This document shows, in pieces, positions 8,600 through 17,600 of a stretch of DNA of 64,000 bases. The notes under the pieces were generated by a model. That model made no database searches, was not told where the DNA came from, and was given only the letters and a program-made list of their open reading frames with translations. Position 1 is the stretch's first letter. Every line of letters starts with the position of its first letter. This stretch comes from Flavobacteriaceae bacterium (GTDB lineage: Bacteria > Bacteroidota > Bacteroidia > Flavobacteriales > Weeksellaceae), in assembly GCA_012522185.1 (NCBI GenBank), contig JAAYKY010000035.1, forward strand, positions 1 through 64,000, written 5' to 3'. The position numbers and the translations under genes were made by a program.

Positions 8600-10923
8600 T
8601 GGGGAAAATTCAAACATACATTCGTTCGTTATTGGTTTCAGGATTTGCCGTTTTGATTTCTTCTTGCAGCAATACCAAATACCTGAATGAAGGCGAAATG
8701 CTCTTTACCGGAGCTGAAGTGAAAATTGAAAACGACTCGCTTCCGCGAAAGGAAAGAAAGGAATTAAAAGAACAATTGGAAGATAATCTTACGCCGAAAC
8801 CGAATTCTTCTTTTTTAGGACTTCGTCCGAAATTATTGTTCTACAATATTACCAAAGAACCCGAAAAAGACAAGGGTTTACGTTATTGGATGAAATACCG
8901 ATTGGGCGAAAAACCGGTTTTATTGCAGGATGTGGACCGTGATTTTAACCGGGAAATTTTGGTGAATTATTCGGAGAACAAAGGTTATTTCAATGCAAAT
9001 GCTTCTTACGATACGATTTCAAAAAATAAAAAAGCCGAAATCATTTATACGGCCAATCCCGGACCGCGTTACCGACTGGGGTTGGTGGAATATCAAAAAG
9101 ACTCAACGCTGATCAATGAAGAAATTCAAAATTTAACCGATAAATCTTTGCTCAAAACCGATGAGCCATTTGATCTGGATGTCATCAAAGCGGAGCGGGA
9201 GCGAATTGACCGAAATCTCAAAGAGCGTGGATTTTATTATTTTAGTCCGGATAATATCATTGTTCAGGCCGATAGTACAGTTTCAAATGACCATAAAGTC
9301 GATGTCAATGTGAAGCTGAAAGACGATACGCCACAATTGGCCAAAGAGCAATTCACCATTGACAAAGTGATTGTATTTCCGAATTATAATATCGACGAAG
9401 TCAAACTGGGACGCTACGGAATTCCGGCTCATATCGATACGATTTCAGCCTATAAATACGAAGATATTTATGTGATGGATCACGATAACAAATTCAAACC
9501 CAAGATATTTGACCGCGCACTTTATTTCAAAACCGGTGATTTGTACAATCGTTCAGACCATAACCTGACCTTGAGCCGTTTGATCAATCTAGGTGTTTTC
9601 AAATTTGTGAAGAATGAATTTGTGGTTTCGGATTCGGCCAATCATAAGTTTGATGCCTATTATTTACTGACGCCAAGGGAGTTACAATCATTGCGTTTGG
9701 AAGCTCTGGGTCGTACGAATTCTGCGAATTATGCCGGAAGTGAATTGAACCTGAACTGGACACATCGCAATATTTTCCGTGGAGCCGAACAATTGAAAGT
9801 AGCGGTTTTTGGTGCTTTTGATGTGCAGATGGGCGGTCCGAAAGATGCAGCCAATATATTTCGTGCCGGAGCCAATGCGCAACTTTCCATTCCGAGGATA
9901 GTGGCACCTTTCCGATTTCAATCGTCGAGTGCCTTTGTGCCGAGGACGAATATTTCTATCGGATATGAATTTATGAACCGAACGGAACTTTATACACTCA
10001 ATAATTTCAATGCTTCTTTTGGTTATCTCTGGAAAGAAAATGAACGGAAAGAACACGATTTGAAAATCATAGATATTACCTATGTTTCGCCGGCCAATGT
10101 AACGGAAAAGTTCGACTCGATTTCGGAGAATAATCCCTTTATGCAAAGAATTGTAGAGCCTCAATTGATTTTCGGACCGATTTATTCGTATACTTATACG
10201 AATACGATGTTGCCGAAAAAGAACACGATTTATTACAGAGGGCGACTGGATTTGGCAGGAAATCTGGCGGGATTAATTTCAGGTGGAAATGCGAAGGAAG
10301 GTAATCAGAAGGAAATATTCGGAGTTCCTTTCAGTCAATATGCGAAAATTGAAAACGACTTCCGATTTTATCATAAACTGGACGATAAAAATTCGATTGC
10401 GACGAGGTTAATTGCCGGAGTGGCTTATCCGTACGGAAATTCCGAACATATTCCCTTTTCCCGACAGTTTTTCATTGGGGGAAGCAATAGTATCCGGGCA
10501 TTTCGGGCGCGGACTTTGGGACCAGGAAGTTTCGATCCACGGACTTTGGACAATGCCTTCTTTTTTGATCAGTCGGGTGATGTGAAGTTGGAATTGAATG
10601 CGGAATACCGACTCAATCTTTTCAATTTTCTGAACCTTGCGGTTTTTGCCGATGCGGGAAATATCTGGTTGGTAAACGAAGATCCGGATCGTCCGGGCGG
10701 AAAGTTTTCCAAAGACTGGCTGGATGAAATTGCGGTAGGTGCAGGATTGGGATTAAGAATGGATTTTTCGATTTTGATACTTCGACTGGATTTGGCGATG
10801 CCGCTCAGAGTTCCATATTTTGAGAAAGGCGATCGATGGGCATTTGATAAAATTGATTTCAGCAGTAGTCAATGGCGAAGGGATAATCTGATTTTGAATA
10901 TTGCGATTGGGTATCCGTTTTAG
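8599..10923 (+). CDS. tamL: TamL: BamA/Omp85-family outer-membrane lipoprotein
   Basis: 774 residues. A signal peptide ends in a lipobox (LISSC, Cys23), so the mature protein should be lipidated, as in the TamL branch of Omp85 proteins in Bacteroidota. Residues about 30-400 form POTRA-like repeats; about 400-774 form a 16-strand Omp85 barrel ending in aromatic-rich beta strands (last residues IAIGYPF). The strongly conserved Omp85 stretch is seen near GGSNSIRAFRARTLGPGSF. It is translationally coupled to tamB and should act with it in outer-membrane assembly. Confidence 0.92.
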   Translation: MGKIQTYIRSLLVSGFAVLISSCSNTKYLNEGEMLFTGAEVKIENDSLPRKERKELKEQLEDNLTPKPNSSFLGLRPKLLFYNITKEPEKDKGLRYWMKYRLGEKPVLLQDVDRDFNREILVNYSENKGYFNANASYDTISKNKKAEIIYTANPGPRYRLGLVEYQKDSTLINEEIQNLTDKSLLKTDEPFDLDVIKAERERIDRNLKERGFYYFSPDNIIVQADSTVSNDHKVDVNVKLKDDTPQLAKEQFTIDKVIVFPNYNIDEVKLGRYGIPAHIDTISAYKYEDIYVMDHDNKFKPKIFDRALYFKTGDLYNRSDHNLTLSRLINLGVFKFVKNEFVVSDSANHKFDAYYLLTPRELQSLRLEALGRTNSANYAGSELNLNWTHRNIFRGAEQLKVAVFGAFDVQMGGPKDAANIFRAGANAQLSIPRIVAPFRFQSSSAFVPRTNISIGYEFMNRTELYTLNNFNASFGYLWKENERKEHDLKIIDITYVSPANVTEKFDSISENNPFMQRIVEPQLIFGPIYSYTYTNTMLPKKNTIYYRGRLDLAGNLAGLISGGNAKEGNQKEIFGVPFSQYAKIENDFRFYHKLDDKNSIATRLIAGVAYPYGNSEHIPFSRQFFIGGSNSIRAFRARTLGPGSFDPRTLDNAFFFDQSGDVKLELNAEYRLNLFNFLNLAVFADAGNIWLVNEDPDRPGGKFSKDWLDEIAVGAGLGLRMDFSILILRLDLAMPLRVPYFEKGDRWAFDKIDFSSSQWRRDNLILNIAIGYPF

Positions 10924-11039
10924 CATTTTCCATTGTTTATAATTAAAGAAAGTTTCATTTTTAATTAATTAGTAGTTTAATCAAAATATAAACAAACTAA
11001 AGTTTTCTGTTATTATCTTTACGCCGCTCATACCGGTTT

Positions 11040-12329
11040 ATGGTTCAAAAAAACAATCCCAAAGTTGTCAATCCCTGGAAGTTCTATGATTGAGCCAATT
11101 CGGTTCATTCCTTGGTGATTGCCTCTGCGGTTTTCCCGATTTATTATGGTGCTGTAACGCTTTCTAACACTGCAAATCCGACTAAATTTATGGGGTTTCA
11201 TCCCGAAGCAGCTTTCAATTTCTCCTTGGCAATTTGTTTCTTTCTCGTGATTTTGATGTCGCCGGTTTTGAGTTCGGTTGCCGACACCATCGGAAACAAA
11301 AAAAAGTTTCTGAAATTCTTTTGCTACCTCGGTTCTTTCAGTTGTATGGGACTTTTCTTTTTCACAGAAGAAAACATTTGGCTGGGATTATTGTTGAACT
11401 TATTGGCTGCCGTAGGATATTGGGGAAGCATGGTTTTTTACAATGCTTATCTGCCCGAAATCGTGACCGAAGACCGGCTCGACAAAACTTCAGCGCAAGG
11501 ATTTATGGTCGGATATGTCGGCTCTGTCATTCTTTTGGTGATTTGTCTGGTTTTAATTCAGGTCGTGGGTGCAGGAAATGAAGGTTTCTGGACGCGACTG
11601 AGTTTTGTGCTTGTCGGACTTTGGTGGATGGGTTTTGCGCAGATTACCTTTCGCCGGCTTCCGACGAATATTTACAATAAAAAAATTCCGAGAAGTATAT
11701 TCAAATCGAGTTTTAAAGAACTTCGAAACGTTGCCCGTGAATTGAATTCTTATTCGACTTTACGGATTTTTCTAGGGTCATTTTTCTTTTACAGTCTTGG
11801 GATGCAAACCATTTTTCTGGTGGCGGCACTATTCGGTCAATCCGAAATCGGATTGACAACGGACAAACTGATCATGACGATTTTATTGATTCAGATTGAA
11901 GCCATTCTGGGCGCTTGGTTATTTTCGTTTTTATCGGGAAAAATAGGCAACCGAAATACACTTTTGATTGGAATTTTCATTTGGATCATCGTTTGTTTAT
12001 TGGGTTATACCATCGAAAAAGAAAGTCCTTCGGTAGAAACGCAGTTTTACATTATGGCCGCTCTGGTCGGATTGGTAATGGGTGGAATTCAGTCACTTTC
12101 CCGGTCGACGTATGCGAAATTATTGCCACCCACAGAAGATCATACCACTTATTTCAGTTTTTACGATGTGTTTGAAAAAATGGCATTGTGTTTGGGACTT
12201 TTCACATTCGGACTAATCATAGAAATGACCGAAGGAATGAAGGTTTCGACCTTGGCAATGGGTGCTTCGTTCTGTATCAGTTTCGTGATTATGTGTTTCT
12301 TGAAAATGAAAAAGCCGGTTTCAAATTAA
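11040..12329 (+). pseudogene. MFS transporter (UMF1/Atg22-like family) with in-frame TGA at codon 18
   Basis: Read from the ATG at 11040, the frame gives a normal UMF1-family N-terminus, VNPWKFYD-(stop)-ANSVHSLVIASAVFPIYY, then a complete 12-helix transporter. The TGA at 11091-11093 stands exactly where the family has Trp (YDWANS, TGG), so one G-to-A change explains it. The rest is open, with no frameshift. TGA is an ordinary stop elsewhere here (for example 43121-43123). A shorter product could start at the TTG at 11112 (405 residues), still holding most of helix 1. A sequencing error, a recent nonsense mutation or re-initiation are all possible. The upstream element TATCTTTA (11014-11021) looks intact. 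Confidence 0.75.
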
Positions 12330-12340
12330 ATCAAATTTTT

Positions 12341-13351
12341 ATGCTGAAAAATAAATTCACATTGGATTATTGGAAGAAAATTCTGCAAATTACGATCAAA
12401 GCAGCTAAAGGTTTTGCCGATGATCGTTGTATGAAATTCAGTGCTTCGTTGGCTTATTATACGATTTTTTCCATTGGGCCTTTATTGCTAATTGTCATTT
12501 GGTGCATCGGATTTTTCTACGGACAGCAATTGGAGGAAGGAACTTCTGCCCAAATGGAAGTTTTCGAAGAATTAAGTGAGATCTTCGGTACAAATGTGGC
12601 TAGTTTTATGCAAAGTTCGATGGAGAAAATGATGATCCAATCGGACTCCAACCTGGGAATTATCGTCGGGATTGGGACTTTATTATTTACTTCAACAACG
12701 GTTTTTGTAGATATTCAGGACTCCATCAATGCGATTTGGGGCGTAAAGCCAAAACCTAAAAAAGGTTGGCTTAAATTAATTCTGGATCGATTGATTTCTT
12801 TGTCAATGATCCTTGGGCTTGGATTTTTATTGATTACATCCTTGCTGGTCAATTCATTTATAATGCTTTTTACCAATTATATAACCGAAATCATTCCGGG
12901 CATTACGCTCAGTATGCTGAACTGGATCAACACCGGGATTACCTTTTTGGTGATTACCACCTTGTTTGGATTTATTTTCAAAGTTCTACCCGATGCAAAA
13001 GTCCGAAACCGTGACATCATCGGCGGTGCGATTTTCACTTCTTTATTATTCATGTTGGGGCGATACGGAATTTCCTTTTATTTGCAACACAATGCGACGG
13101 CAAGTGCTTTTGGAGCTGCCGGATCGGTGATTTTACTCTTGTTATGGATTTATTATTCGGCGGCTATTTTGTATTTCGGAGCGGAATTTACCAAGGAACA
13201 TTCCAAAGTTTTTGGGAATGGAATTCAACCATCCACTTATGCCGTTTTGGTTGCCAAAACAGAAATTGCGGTGAAAGGCGGTGACGATGCGGCAGTAAAA
13301 GAAGGCGAAATTCTACTGGAAAAAGACGAGAGTAAATGTGAGGAGGGCTAG
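12341..13351 (+). CDS. YihY/virulence factor BrkB family membrane protein
   Basis: 336 residues from the ATG at 12341; longer readings run back into the MFS gene in another frame and are not credible. The family motif region KFSASLAYYTIFSIGPLLL (about residues 27-45) begins helix 1. About six transmembrane helices follow, with the conserved GAAGSVILLLLWIYYSAAILYFGAEF near 263-288 and the cytoplasmic tail rich in Glu/Lys. YihY proteins were once annotated as RNase BN; that is not supported for the family and the function is unknown. It lies 11 nt after the transporter gene and is probably co-transcribed with it. Confidence 0.9.
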   Translation: MLKNKFTLDYWKKILQITIKAAKGFADDRCMKFSASLAYYTIFSIGPLLLIVIWCIGFFYGQQLEEGTSAQMEVFEELSEIFGTNVASFMQSSMEKMMIQSDSNLGIIVGIGTLLFTSTTVFVDIQDSINAIWGVKPKPKKGWLKLILDRLISLSMILGLGFLLITSLLVNSFIMLFTNYITEIIPGITLSMLNWINTGITFLVITTLFGFIFKVLPDAKVRNRDIIGGAIFTSLLFMLGRYGISFYLQHNATASAFGAAGSVILLLLWIYYSAAILYFGAEFTKEHSKVFGNGIQPSTYAVLVAKTEIAVKGGDDAAVKEGEILLEKDESKCEEG

Positions 13352-13354
13352 GCT

Positions 13355-13780
13355 TTATTTATAAATTTCAATAAACTCTGTTATTCTAAGAATTTGAGTT
13401 GAATTAAATTGCTGAATTTCAAGCAAATCTCCATCACCAGTTAAGAGATAATCTGCTTCTGAATCGACTGCAAGTGCCAGTAAAAAATTATCCTTTTCAT
13501 CTCTGCACTCATTTACTACCGATTTAACATCTATAAATTCGGCGTAATCTTGAATTATTTCAATAAGACTTTCAACATCCTTAATTTTGAAAAAGCGTTT
13601 AAACTTTGGTCGAGCAACCACTTCAAGGAACTCGCTTAAAAGTTCTTCGCTAAAAATTAAAACAGATTTACCAGAAAGAATTATTTCATCGAGTTGTGCG
13701 AAATTTTTAGTAATTAGAAAGCTAATCCAAAGATTGGTATCAATAATTATCCTTTTCGACTTATTTCCCATAACGCTCAT
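13355..13780 (-). CDS. PIN-domain toxin of a type II toxin-antitoxin pair
   Basis: A 141-residue PIN ribonuclease of the subfamily annotated as putative toxin-antitoxin toxin component. Acidic metal-binding positions are intact: IIIDTN (residues 11-16), SEELLSEFLEVV with Glu in mid-protein, and DEKDNFLLALAVDSEADYLL-TGDGDLL near 94-120. Expected activity is Mg-dependent RNA cleavage. The gene starts inside the end of the small upstream gene (20-nt overlap, or 11 nt if the ATG at 13771 is used), as toxins usually follow antitoxins. The toxin stop is 3 nt from the stop of the convergent YihY gene. Confidence 0.85.
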   Translation of the reverse strand: MSVMGNKSKRIIIDTNLWISFLITKNFAQLDEIILSGKSVLIFSEELLSEFLEVVARPKFKRFFKIKDVESLIEIIQDYAEFIDVKSVVNECRDEKDNFLLALAVDSEADYLLTGDGDLLEIQQFNSTQILRITEFIEIYK

Positions 13781-13976
13781 TCCGAACTTTTTCCACTTCA
13801 GCCGTTATTTCATCTAAAGTAGGCGCAGAATCAGAATTGGATCGTAATTTTTTCAAAACACCTGAAAAACCGCTCCTTGAATCCTGTCTTATTGAAATTA
13901 ATTTCTGATCCGCCAAATCACGTAGTAATTTAACTGCTTTCGGATTTAATATTTCAATTTTGATACTGGTATTCAT
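13761..13976 (-). CDS. Antitoxin partner of the PIN toxin
   Basis: 71 residues from the ATG at 13976 (start MNTSIKIEILNPKAVKLL); the longer reading from 14024 is rejected because it runs across the promoter. The sequence is a short helical protein with an N-terminal beta strand and a conserved-looking NPKAVKLLRDLADQKLISI segment, seen in flavobacterial antitoxins paired with PIN toxins. It precedes and overlaps the toxin gene. A well-formed promoter lies just upstream (13992-14024), and such antitoxins often repress it. Confidence 0.75.
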   Translation of the reverse strand: MNTSIKIEILNPKAVKLLRDLADQKLISIRQDSRSGFSGVLKKLRSNSDSAPTLDEITAEVEKVRNERYGK

Positions 13977-13991
13977 ATTAATCATTTGACT

Positions 13992-14024
13992 CAAATATAC
14001 AAAAAATCGTTCATTTAAACTCAA
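13992..14024 (-). promoter_or_regulatory. Promoter of the PIN toxin-antitoxin operon
   Basis: On the minus strand, TTG (plus 14022-14024) is followed by 22 nt and TATATTTG (plus 13992-13999), matching the Bacteroidota consensus TTG-N17-23-TAnnTTTG. The expected transcript start is near 13986, about 10 nt before the antitoxin ATG. The -33 element lies at the very end of the upstream nucleotidase gene. Confidence 0.65.
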
Positions 14025-14965
14025 ACCAAACGCCCATCCACCAAATAATCACTCAGTCCATAAGCTGTATATTTCTGAACTTTTCCGTGTTGCAGATGAA
14101 AATCAATTCGACCTAGGAATAGCCCTGCCCAGCCTACCTGATTATACAAAACCGTTTTTCCTTTTGCATTCAGAAATTCTTCGGGTTGGGGCAGAAAAGT
14201 ATGGGTATGTCCGCCGATGATCAAATCAATTCCTGAAGTTTTTTTGGCTAAATGTTTGTCAGAAACAATACTGTCATCGTGCTGATATTCGTAGCCGATG
14301 TGCGAAAGGCAAATCACCAAATCACATTTTTCTTCTTCGCGTAAAATCCGGCTCATATCCTGCGCAATCTCAATCGGATCATAATATTTCATTTCGCCGT
14401 AAGCATCGCGGGAAACCAAACCGGTGAGGTCCACTCCTACTCCGAAAATCCCAATCCTAACGCCTGATTTCTGAATGACTTTGTAAGGTTTGAAAAAACC
14501 TTCCATCAAAGTATTTGTAAAATCATAATTCGCAATTACGATTTCAAATTTCGCGTGCGGCATACGACTTTTGATACCTTCCAGCCCATTGTCAAATTCG
14601 TGATTTCCCAAAGTCCCGACATCGTACCCCATTTGTGACATCAGTTTGTATTCAAGATCGCCGCCAAACAAATTAAAATAAGGCGTTCCTTGCACCACAT
14701 CGCCTGCATCCAACAGAAGAACATTTTCTTCCTGTTGTCGGATTTGATGAATCAGAGCTGCCCGACGCGCAAAACCACCTTTATTGGAATAAGTTTCATC
14801 GCTCGATGGTTCAAAAGGTTCTATCCGGGAATGTTGATCATTGGTATGAAGAATCGTTATTTTCTGGGTTTTATTGAACTCTTCCGCCAGCAAATTCGCC
14901 GTCGGAACCATCGTCAGCAAAGAAGCTGCAGCTGCCTTTTTTATAAATTCTCTACGGTTTTCCAT
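14021..14965 (-). CDS. Bifunctional metallophosphatase/5'-nucleotidase, catalytic half, with Tat signal
   Basis: 314 residues. The N-terminus carries a twin-arginine motif, NRREFIKK (residues 3-10), and a mild hydrophobic stretch, so export by Tat is predicted. The calcineurin-like metallophosphatase domain of UshA-type nucleotidases follows, with metal-site motifs HTNDQHSR (about 40), DAGDVVQGT (about 86), GNHEFDNG (about 120) and GGHTHT (about 252). The substrate-binding C-terminal domain normally fused to it is missing; it is encoded by the gene directly upstream (14997-15740), 31 nt away. The two genes most likely make the two halves of one nucleotide hydrolase. Confidence 0.9.
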   Translation of the reverse strand: MENRREFIKKAAAASLLTMVPTANLLAEEFNKTQKITILHTNDQHSRIEPFEPSSDETYSNKGGFARRAALIHQIRQQEENVLLLDAGDVVQGTPYFNLFGGDLEYKLMSQMGYDVGTLGNHEFDNGLEGIKSRMPHAKFEIVIANYDFTNTLMEGFFKPYKVIQKSGVRIGIFGVGVDLTGLVSRDAYGEMKYYDPIEIAQDMSRILREEEKCDLVICLSHIGYEYQHDDSIVSDKHLAKKTSGIDLIIGGHTHTFLPQPEEFLNAKGKTVLYNQVGWAGLFLGRIDFHLQHGKVQKYTAYGLSDYLVDGRLV

Positions 14966-14996
14966 TTACGTTATGAGTTTAGGGTTGTGAGTAGTT

Positions 14997-15740
14997 TTAT
15001 TTGTCAAGAATTCGTTTTTCCAGGTTTACCCGGATGGTATCGTTTTTCCCAAAATAATTCATCATCAAATCTCTTTGTTTGATACCCAAGTTTTCGGCCG
15101 AAACCGGATTTTCAAAGAAACTCATCTGATCGCCTCCTTTTTGAAGGAAATCATTGGTGACAATCGTATAATTTTTGTTTTTGTCTAATTTTTCACCATT
15201 GATGAGAATTGAACTTTCATCGTTTGAAACGAATTGAATTCCCGACAGCGGATGACCCACCGACGCATTGGACAGAAAATGCATCATTTCCGGAATTTTA
15301 TCACCCGAAAGGGTTACCACAACCACTTCATTTTCAAAAGGCATTAGTTCAAAAACATTTCTTACCATCAAATCTCCGGCAGTGAAAGTCCGGCGAATTC
15401 CGCCCCAGTTCAAAACACAGAGATCGATTTTCTGGTTGTGTTTTTTCTGATAAATCAAATTGGCTTCTTCCAAAACCATATCACAATTCAGATTAGCGAG
15501 CGGACTATTGTAGCCGTCTCTGTGCAAATCAACAGGTGTATAACTGATGACTTTATCCATCGTTTCCTGCAATTCACGTTTGTAAGGCGCAATCAGCGCC
15601 ACAACGGTTTCATCGGCTTCCAACTGATTGGAAATGGAAATATTTTCCTGATAATCCGCTTGTTGAACCTGATAAATCTTTTGGGAACAAGCCGTCAGAA
15701 AAAACAATAAAATGAGAACGGGAACAAAGAAGTTTTTCAT
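14997..15740 (-). CDS. 5'-nucleotidase C-terminal domain lipoprotein
   Basis: 247 residues from the ATG at 15740, which places a Sec signal peptide with lipobox FLTAC (Cys17) at the start; the longer frame back to 15833 is not credible. The remainder matches the 5'-nucleotidase C-terminal (substrate-binding) domain: NWGGIRRTFTAGDL and NVFELMPFENEVVVVTLSG in the middle, and NYTIVTNDFLQKGGDQMSFF near residues 194-214. It lacks the catalytic phosphatase domain, which is the next gene. The pair uses different export signals, Sec/lipoprotein here and Tat there. Confidence 0.9.
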   Translation of the reverse strand: MKNFFVPVLILLFFLTACSQKIYQVQQADYQENISISNQLEADETVVALIAPYKRELQETMDKVISYTPVDLHRDGYNSPLANLNCDMVLEEANLIYQKKHNQKIDLCVLNWGGIRRTFTAGDLMVRNVFELMPFENEVVVVTLSGDKIPEMMHFLSNASVGHPLSGIQFVSNDESSILINGEKLDKNKNYTIVTNDFLQKGGDQMSFFENPVSAENLGIKQRDLMMNYFGKNDTIRVNLEKRILDK

Positions 15741-15874
15741 TTTGATTAATTCTGCTATCAAATTTGAAAAATCTTTTTGGTTTAAACCTATTTTCAAGAT
15801 TAAAATTAGCTTTAAATCATATTTTATTGTCAATTTTTCATAAATTTAAATATCTAAACTTAAAGCACTTAAAA

Positions 15875-16576
15875 ATGAAACAACTTTATTTTCTTCTTTT
15901 CTTCATTTCATTTGAATTAAGTTTTGCGCAAACCTCTTCAGAAATTTTGCTGAACAACACCTGGCGGTTGGTTTCTTTTGATAATGAATGTTTTGGTCAT
16001 GGTCCGATTGAAAATGGAGAATTTAATCCGAATAATATTCTTTTAAATTTCTCAGAAGAAAACGGACAGCTTTATTTTCAAACTGAAATCTGTCAGGCAA
16101 TCGATGGCACCGTCCATATAAATGATGCTGAAATTAATTTCACAATTACATCGACCCAAGGAGATCCTTGCGAACATCCTTTAAATCAACAATATGAAGA
16201 CGGATTTCAATGTGCAATGTCAGCTGAATACCATTTTACCATTACAGAAGAAAATGGATTTTATAAATTATCTCTTAGCAATGAAATTTTTATGGATGTG
16301 ACTTTTACTACTGAATTATTAAAAACAGAATATTTAACTCAGAACTTTCTTTCTCTCCATCCCAATCCGGTCAAAGCAATTCTAAACATTGAAAATCCCG
16401 ATTTGAAAATTATGAATTTGGAATTACTCAATTCCGAAGGGAAAATTATTTTGCAAAAAGCTGTAAATCAAAAAGAGATTGCGCTGAATTTCAATCCTTT
16501 TGCAAAAGGTATTTATTATTTGAAACTCCGATTGGAAAACGGACGGGTTCAAACCGAAAAAATCATTAAAAAATAA
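15875..16576 (+). CDS. Secreted protein with T9SS type A sorting domain
   Basis: 233 residues from the ATG at 15875, chosen because it opens a clean signal peptide ending at SFAQ. The mature N-terminal part (about residues 22-150) has a lipocalin/META-like look (NNTWRLVSFDNE) with several Cys, but no family could be fixed. The last ~75 residues are a por secretion tail: LHPNPVKAILNIE, then LLNSEGKIILQKAV, ending GRVQTEKIIKK. It should be exported by Sec, crossed by T9SS and cell-attached. The gene is divergent from the nucleotidase pair. Confidence 0.85.
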   Translation: MKQLYFLLFFISFELSFAQTSSEILLNNTWRLVSFDNECFGHGPIENGEFNPNNILLNFSEENGQLYFQTEICQAIDGTVHINDAEINFTITSTQGDPCEHPLNQQYEDGFQCAMSAEYHFTITEENGFYKLSLSNEIFMDVTFTTELLKTEYLTQNFLSLHPNPVKAILNIENPDLKIMNLELLNSEGKIILQKAVNQKEIALNFNPFAKGIYYLKLRLENGRVQTEKIIKK

Positions 16577-16618
16577 TCGGTTTATTTTTCGAATTAACTC
16601 CAAAGCCTTTCAAATCCT

Positions 16619-16651
16619 TTGAGGTTTTTCTATTTATATACCTTAAATTTG
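16619..16651 (+). promoter_or_regulatory. Promoter of dapA
   Basis: TTG at 16619-16621, a 22-nt spacer and TAAATTTG at 16644-16651 fit the Bacteroidota promoter. Transcription would start near 16658 and leave a leader of about 57 nt before the dapA ATG. The -33 element overlaps a weak hairpin (TCAAA/TTTGA followed by T residues) that may end the preceding transcript. Confidence 0.6.
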
Positions 16652-16714
16652 AACATTCGAATGATGGAATTTTCATTTCATTCAAAACATTATTTATAAT
16701 CAAATTTTTCAAAT

Positions 16715-17590
16715 ATGAACGAATTGACAGGAACCGGAATTGCACTGATTACCCCTTTTCATCAGGACGGAAGCATTGATTTTCCGGCACTTGAAAAACT
16801 GGTGGATCACGCCATAAAAGGCGGAGTCGAATACCTGGTTTGCTTGGGAACCACGGCAGAAACCCCGACTTTAACCAAAAATGAAAAGATAGAAATCGTT
16901 TCAACCATAAAATCGGCAAATGCCGGTCGTTTACCACTGGTTCTGGGAATTGGAGGTAATAATACCGCTGAAATCAAGGAAGAATTTAGCCAAACCGATT
17001 TGTCGGATTTCCTGGCCGTACTTTCCGCTTCGCCGGCTTACAACAAGCCTACGCAAGAAGGAATTTATCAGCATTACAAGGCTTTGGCCGAAAATACTGA
17101 AGCTAAAATTATTCTCTACAACGTTCCGGGAAGAACCAGTTCCAATATCAATCCCGAAACGACTTTAAGATTGGCGCATGATTTCAAAAATATAGTTGCC
17201 ATCAAAGAAGCTTCGCCTAATTTCCTGCAAAGCACAGAGATTTTAAAAGACAAACCGGAAGATTTTATGGTGATTTCAGGCGATGATGAATTCGGTTTGC
17301 CGATGACACTTGCCGGAGGAAAGGGCGTGATTTCGGTTATCGCACAAGGATTGCCGGAGGAATATACCCAAATGATCCGTTTGGGATTGGAGAGAAAAGT
17401 AGATGAGGCATATTCTTTGCACTATCGACTGATGGACATTACCCGTTCCATTTATGTGGAAGGAAATCCTTGCGGAATCAAATCTTTATTGGCACACAAA
17501 GGTATTTGCAAACCTTTTACCCGACTTCCCTTGGTTCAAGCAAGCGAAAATTTATCAAAGCAAATTAAAGAATTATCAGAAAAAATTTAA
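16715..17590 (+). CDS. dapA: 4-hydroxy-tetrahydrodipicolinate synthase
   Basis: 291 residues, normal DapA length. It condenses pyruvate with aspartate semialdehyde, the first committed step to diaminopimelate and lysine. The Schiff-base lysine is Lys164 in VAIKEAS; the proton-relay Tyr135 sits in LYNVPGR; the TTAET segment (residues 46-50) supplies the conserved Thr. Cytoplasmic TIM barrel, probably tetrameric. The substrate arginine expected after LYNVPGR (Arg140) is present. A ferritin gene follows 10 nt downstream and is likely on the same transcript. Confidence 0.96.
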   Translation: MNELTGTGIALITPFHQDGSIDFPALEKLVDHAIKGGVEYLVCLGTTAETPTLTKNEKIEIVSTIKSANAGRLPLVLGIGGNNTAEIKEEFSQTDLSDFLAVLSASPAYNKPTQEGIYQHYKALAENTEAKIILYNVPGRTSSNINPETTLRLAHDFKNIVAIKEASPNFLQSTEILKDKPEDFMVISGDDEFGLPMTLAGGKGVISVIAQGLPEEYTQMIRLGLERKVDEAYSLHYRLMDITRSIYVEGNPCGIKSLLAHKGICKPFTRLPLVQASENLSKQIKELSEKI

Positions 17591-17600
17591 ACTGAAAGTT

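Noticed and set aside
9688-10164. 158-codon antisense frame inside tamL
   Set aside because: Lies wholly within the Omp85 barrel region and has no recognisable family.
11091-11093. TGA recoded as Trp or selenocysteine
   Set aside because: TGA is used as an ordinary stop in this window (43121-43123, 25286-25288), and the family residue is Trp, not Cys, with no selenocysteine element recognised.
12188-12340. N-terminal extension of the YihY gene
   Set aside because: It overlaps the transporter gene in another frame; the family begins at the ATG at 12341.
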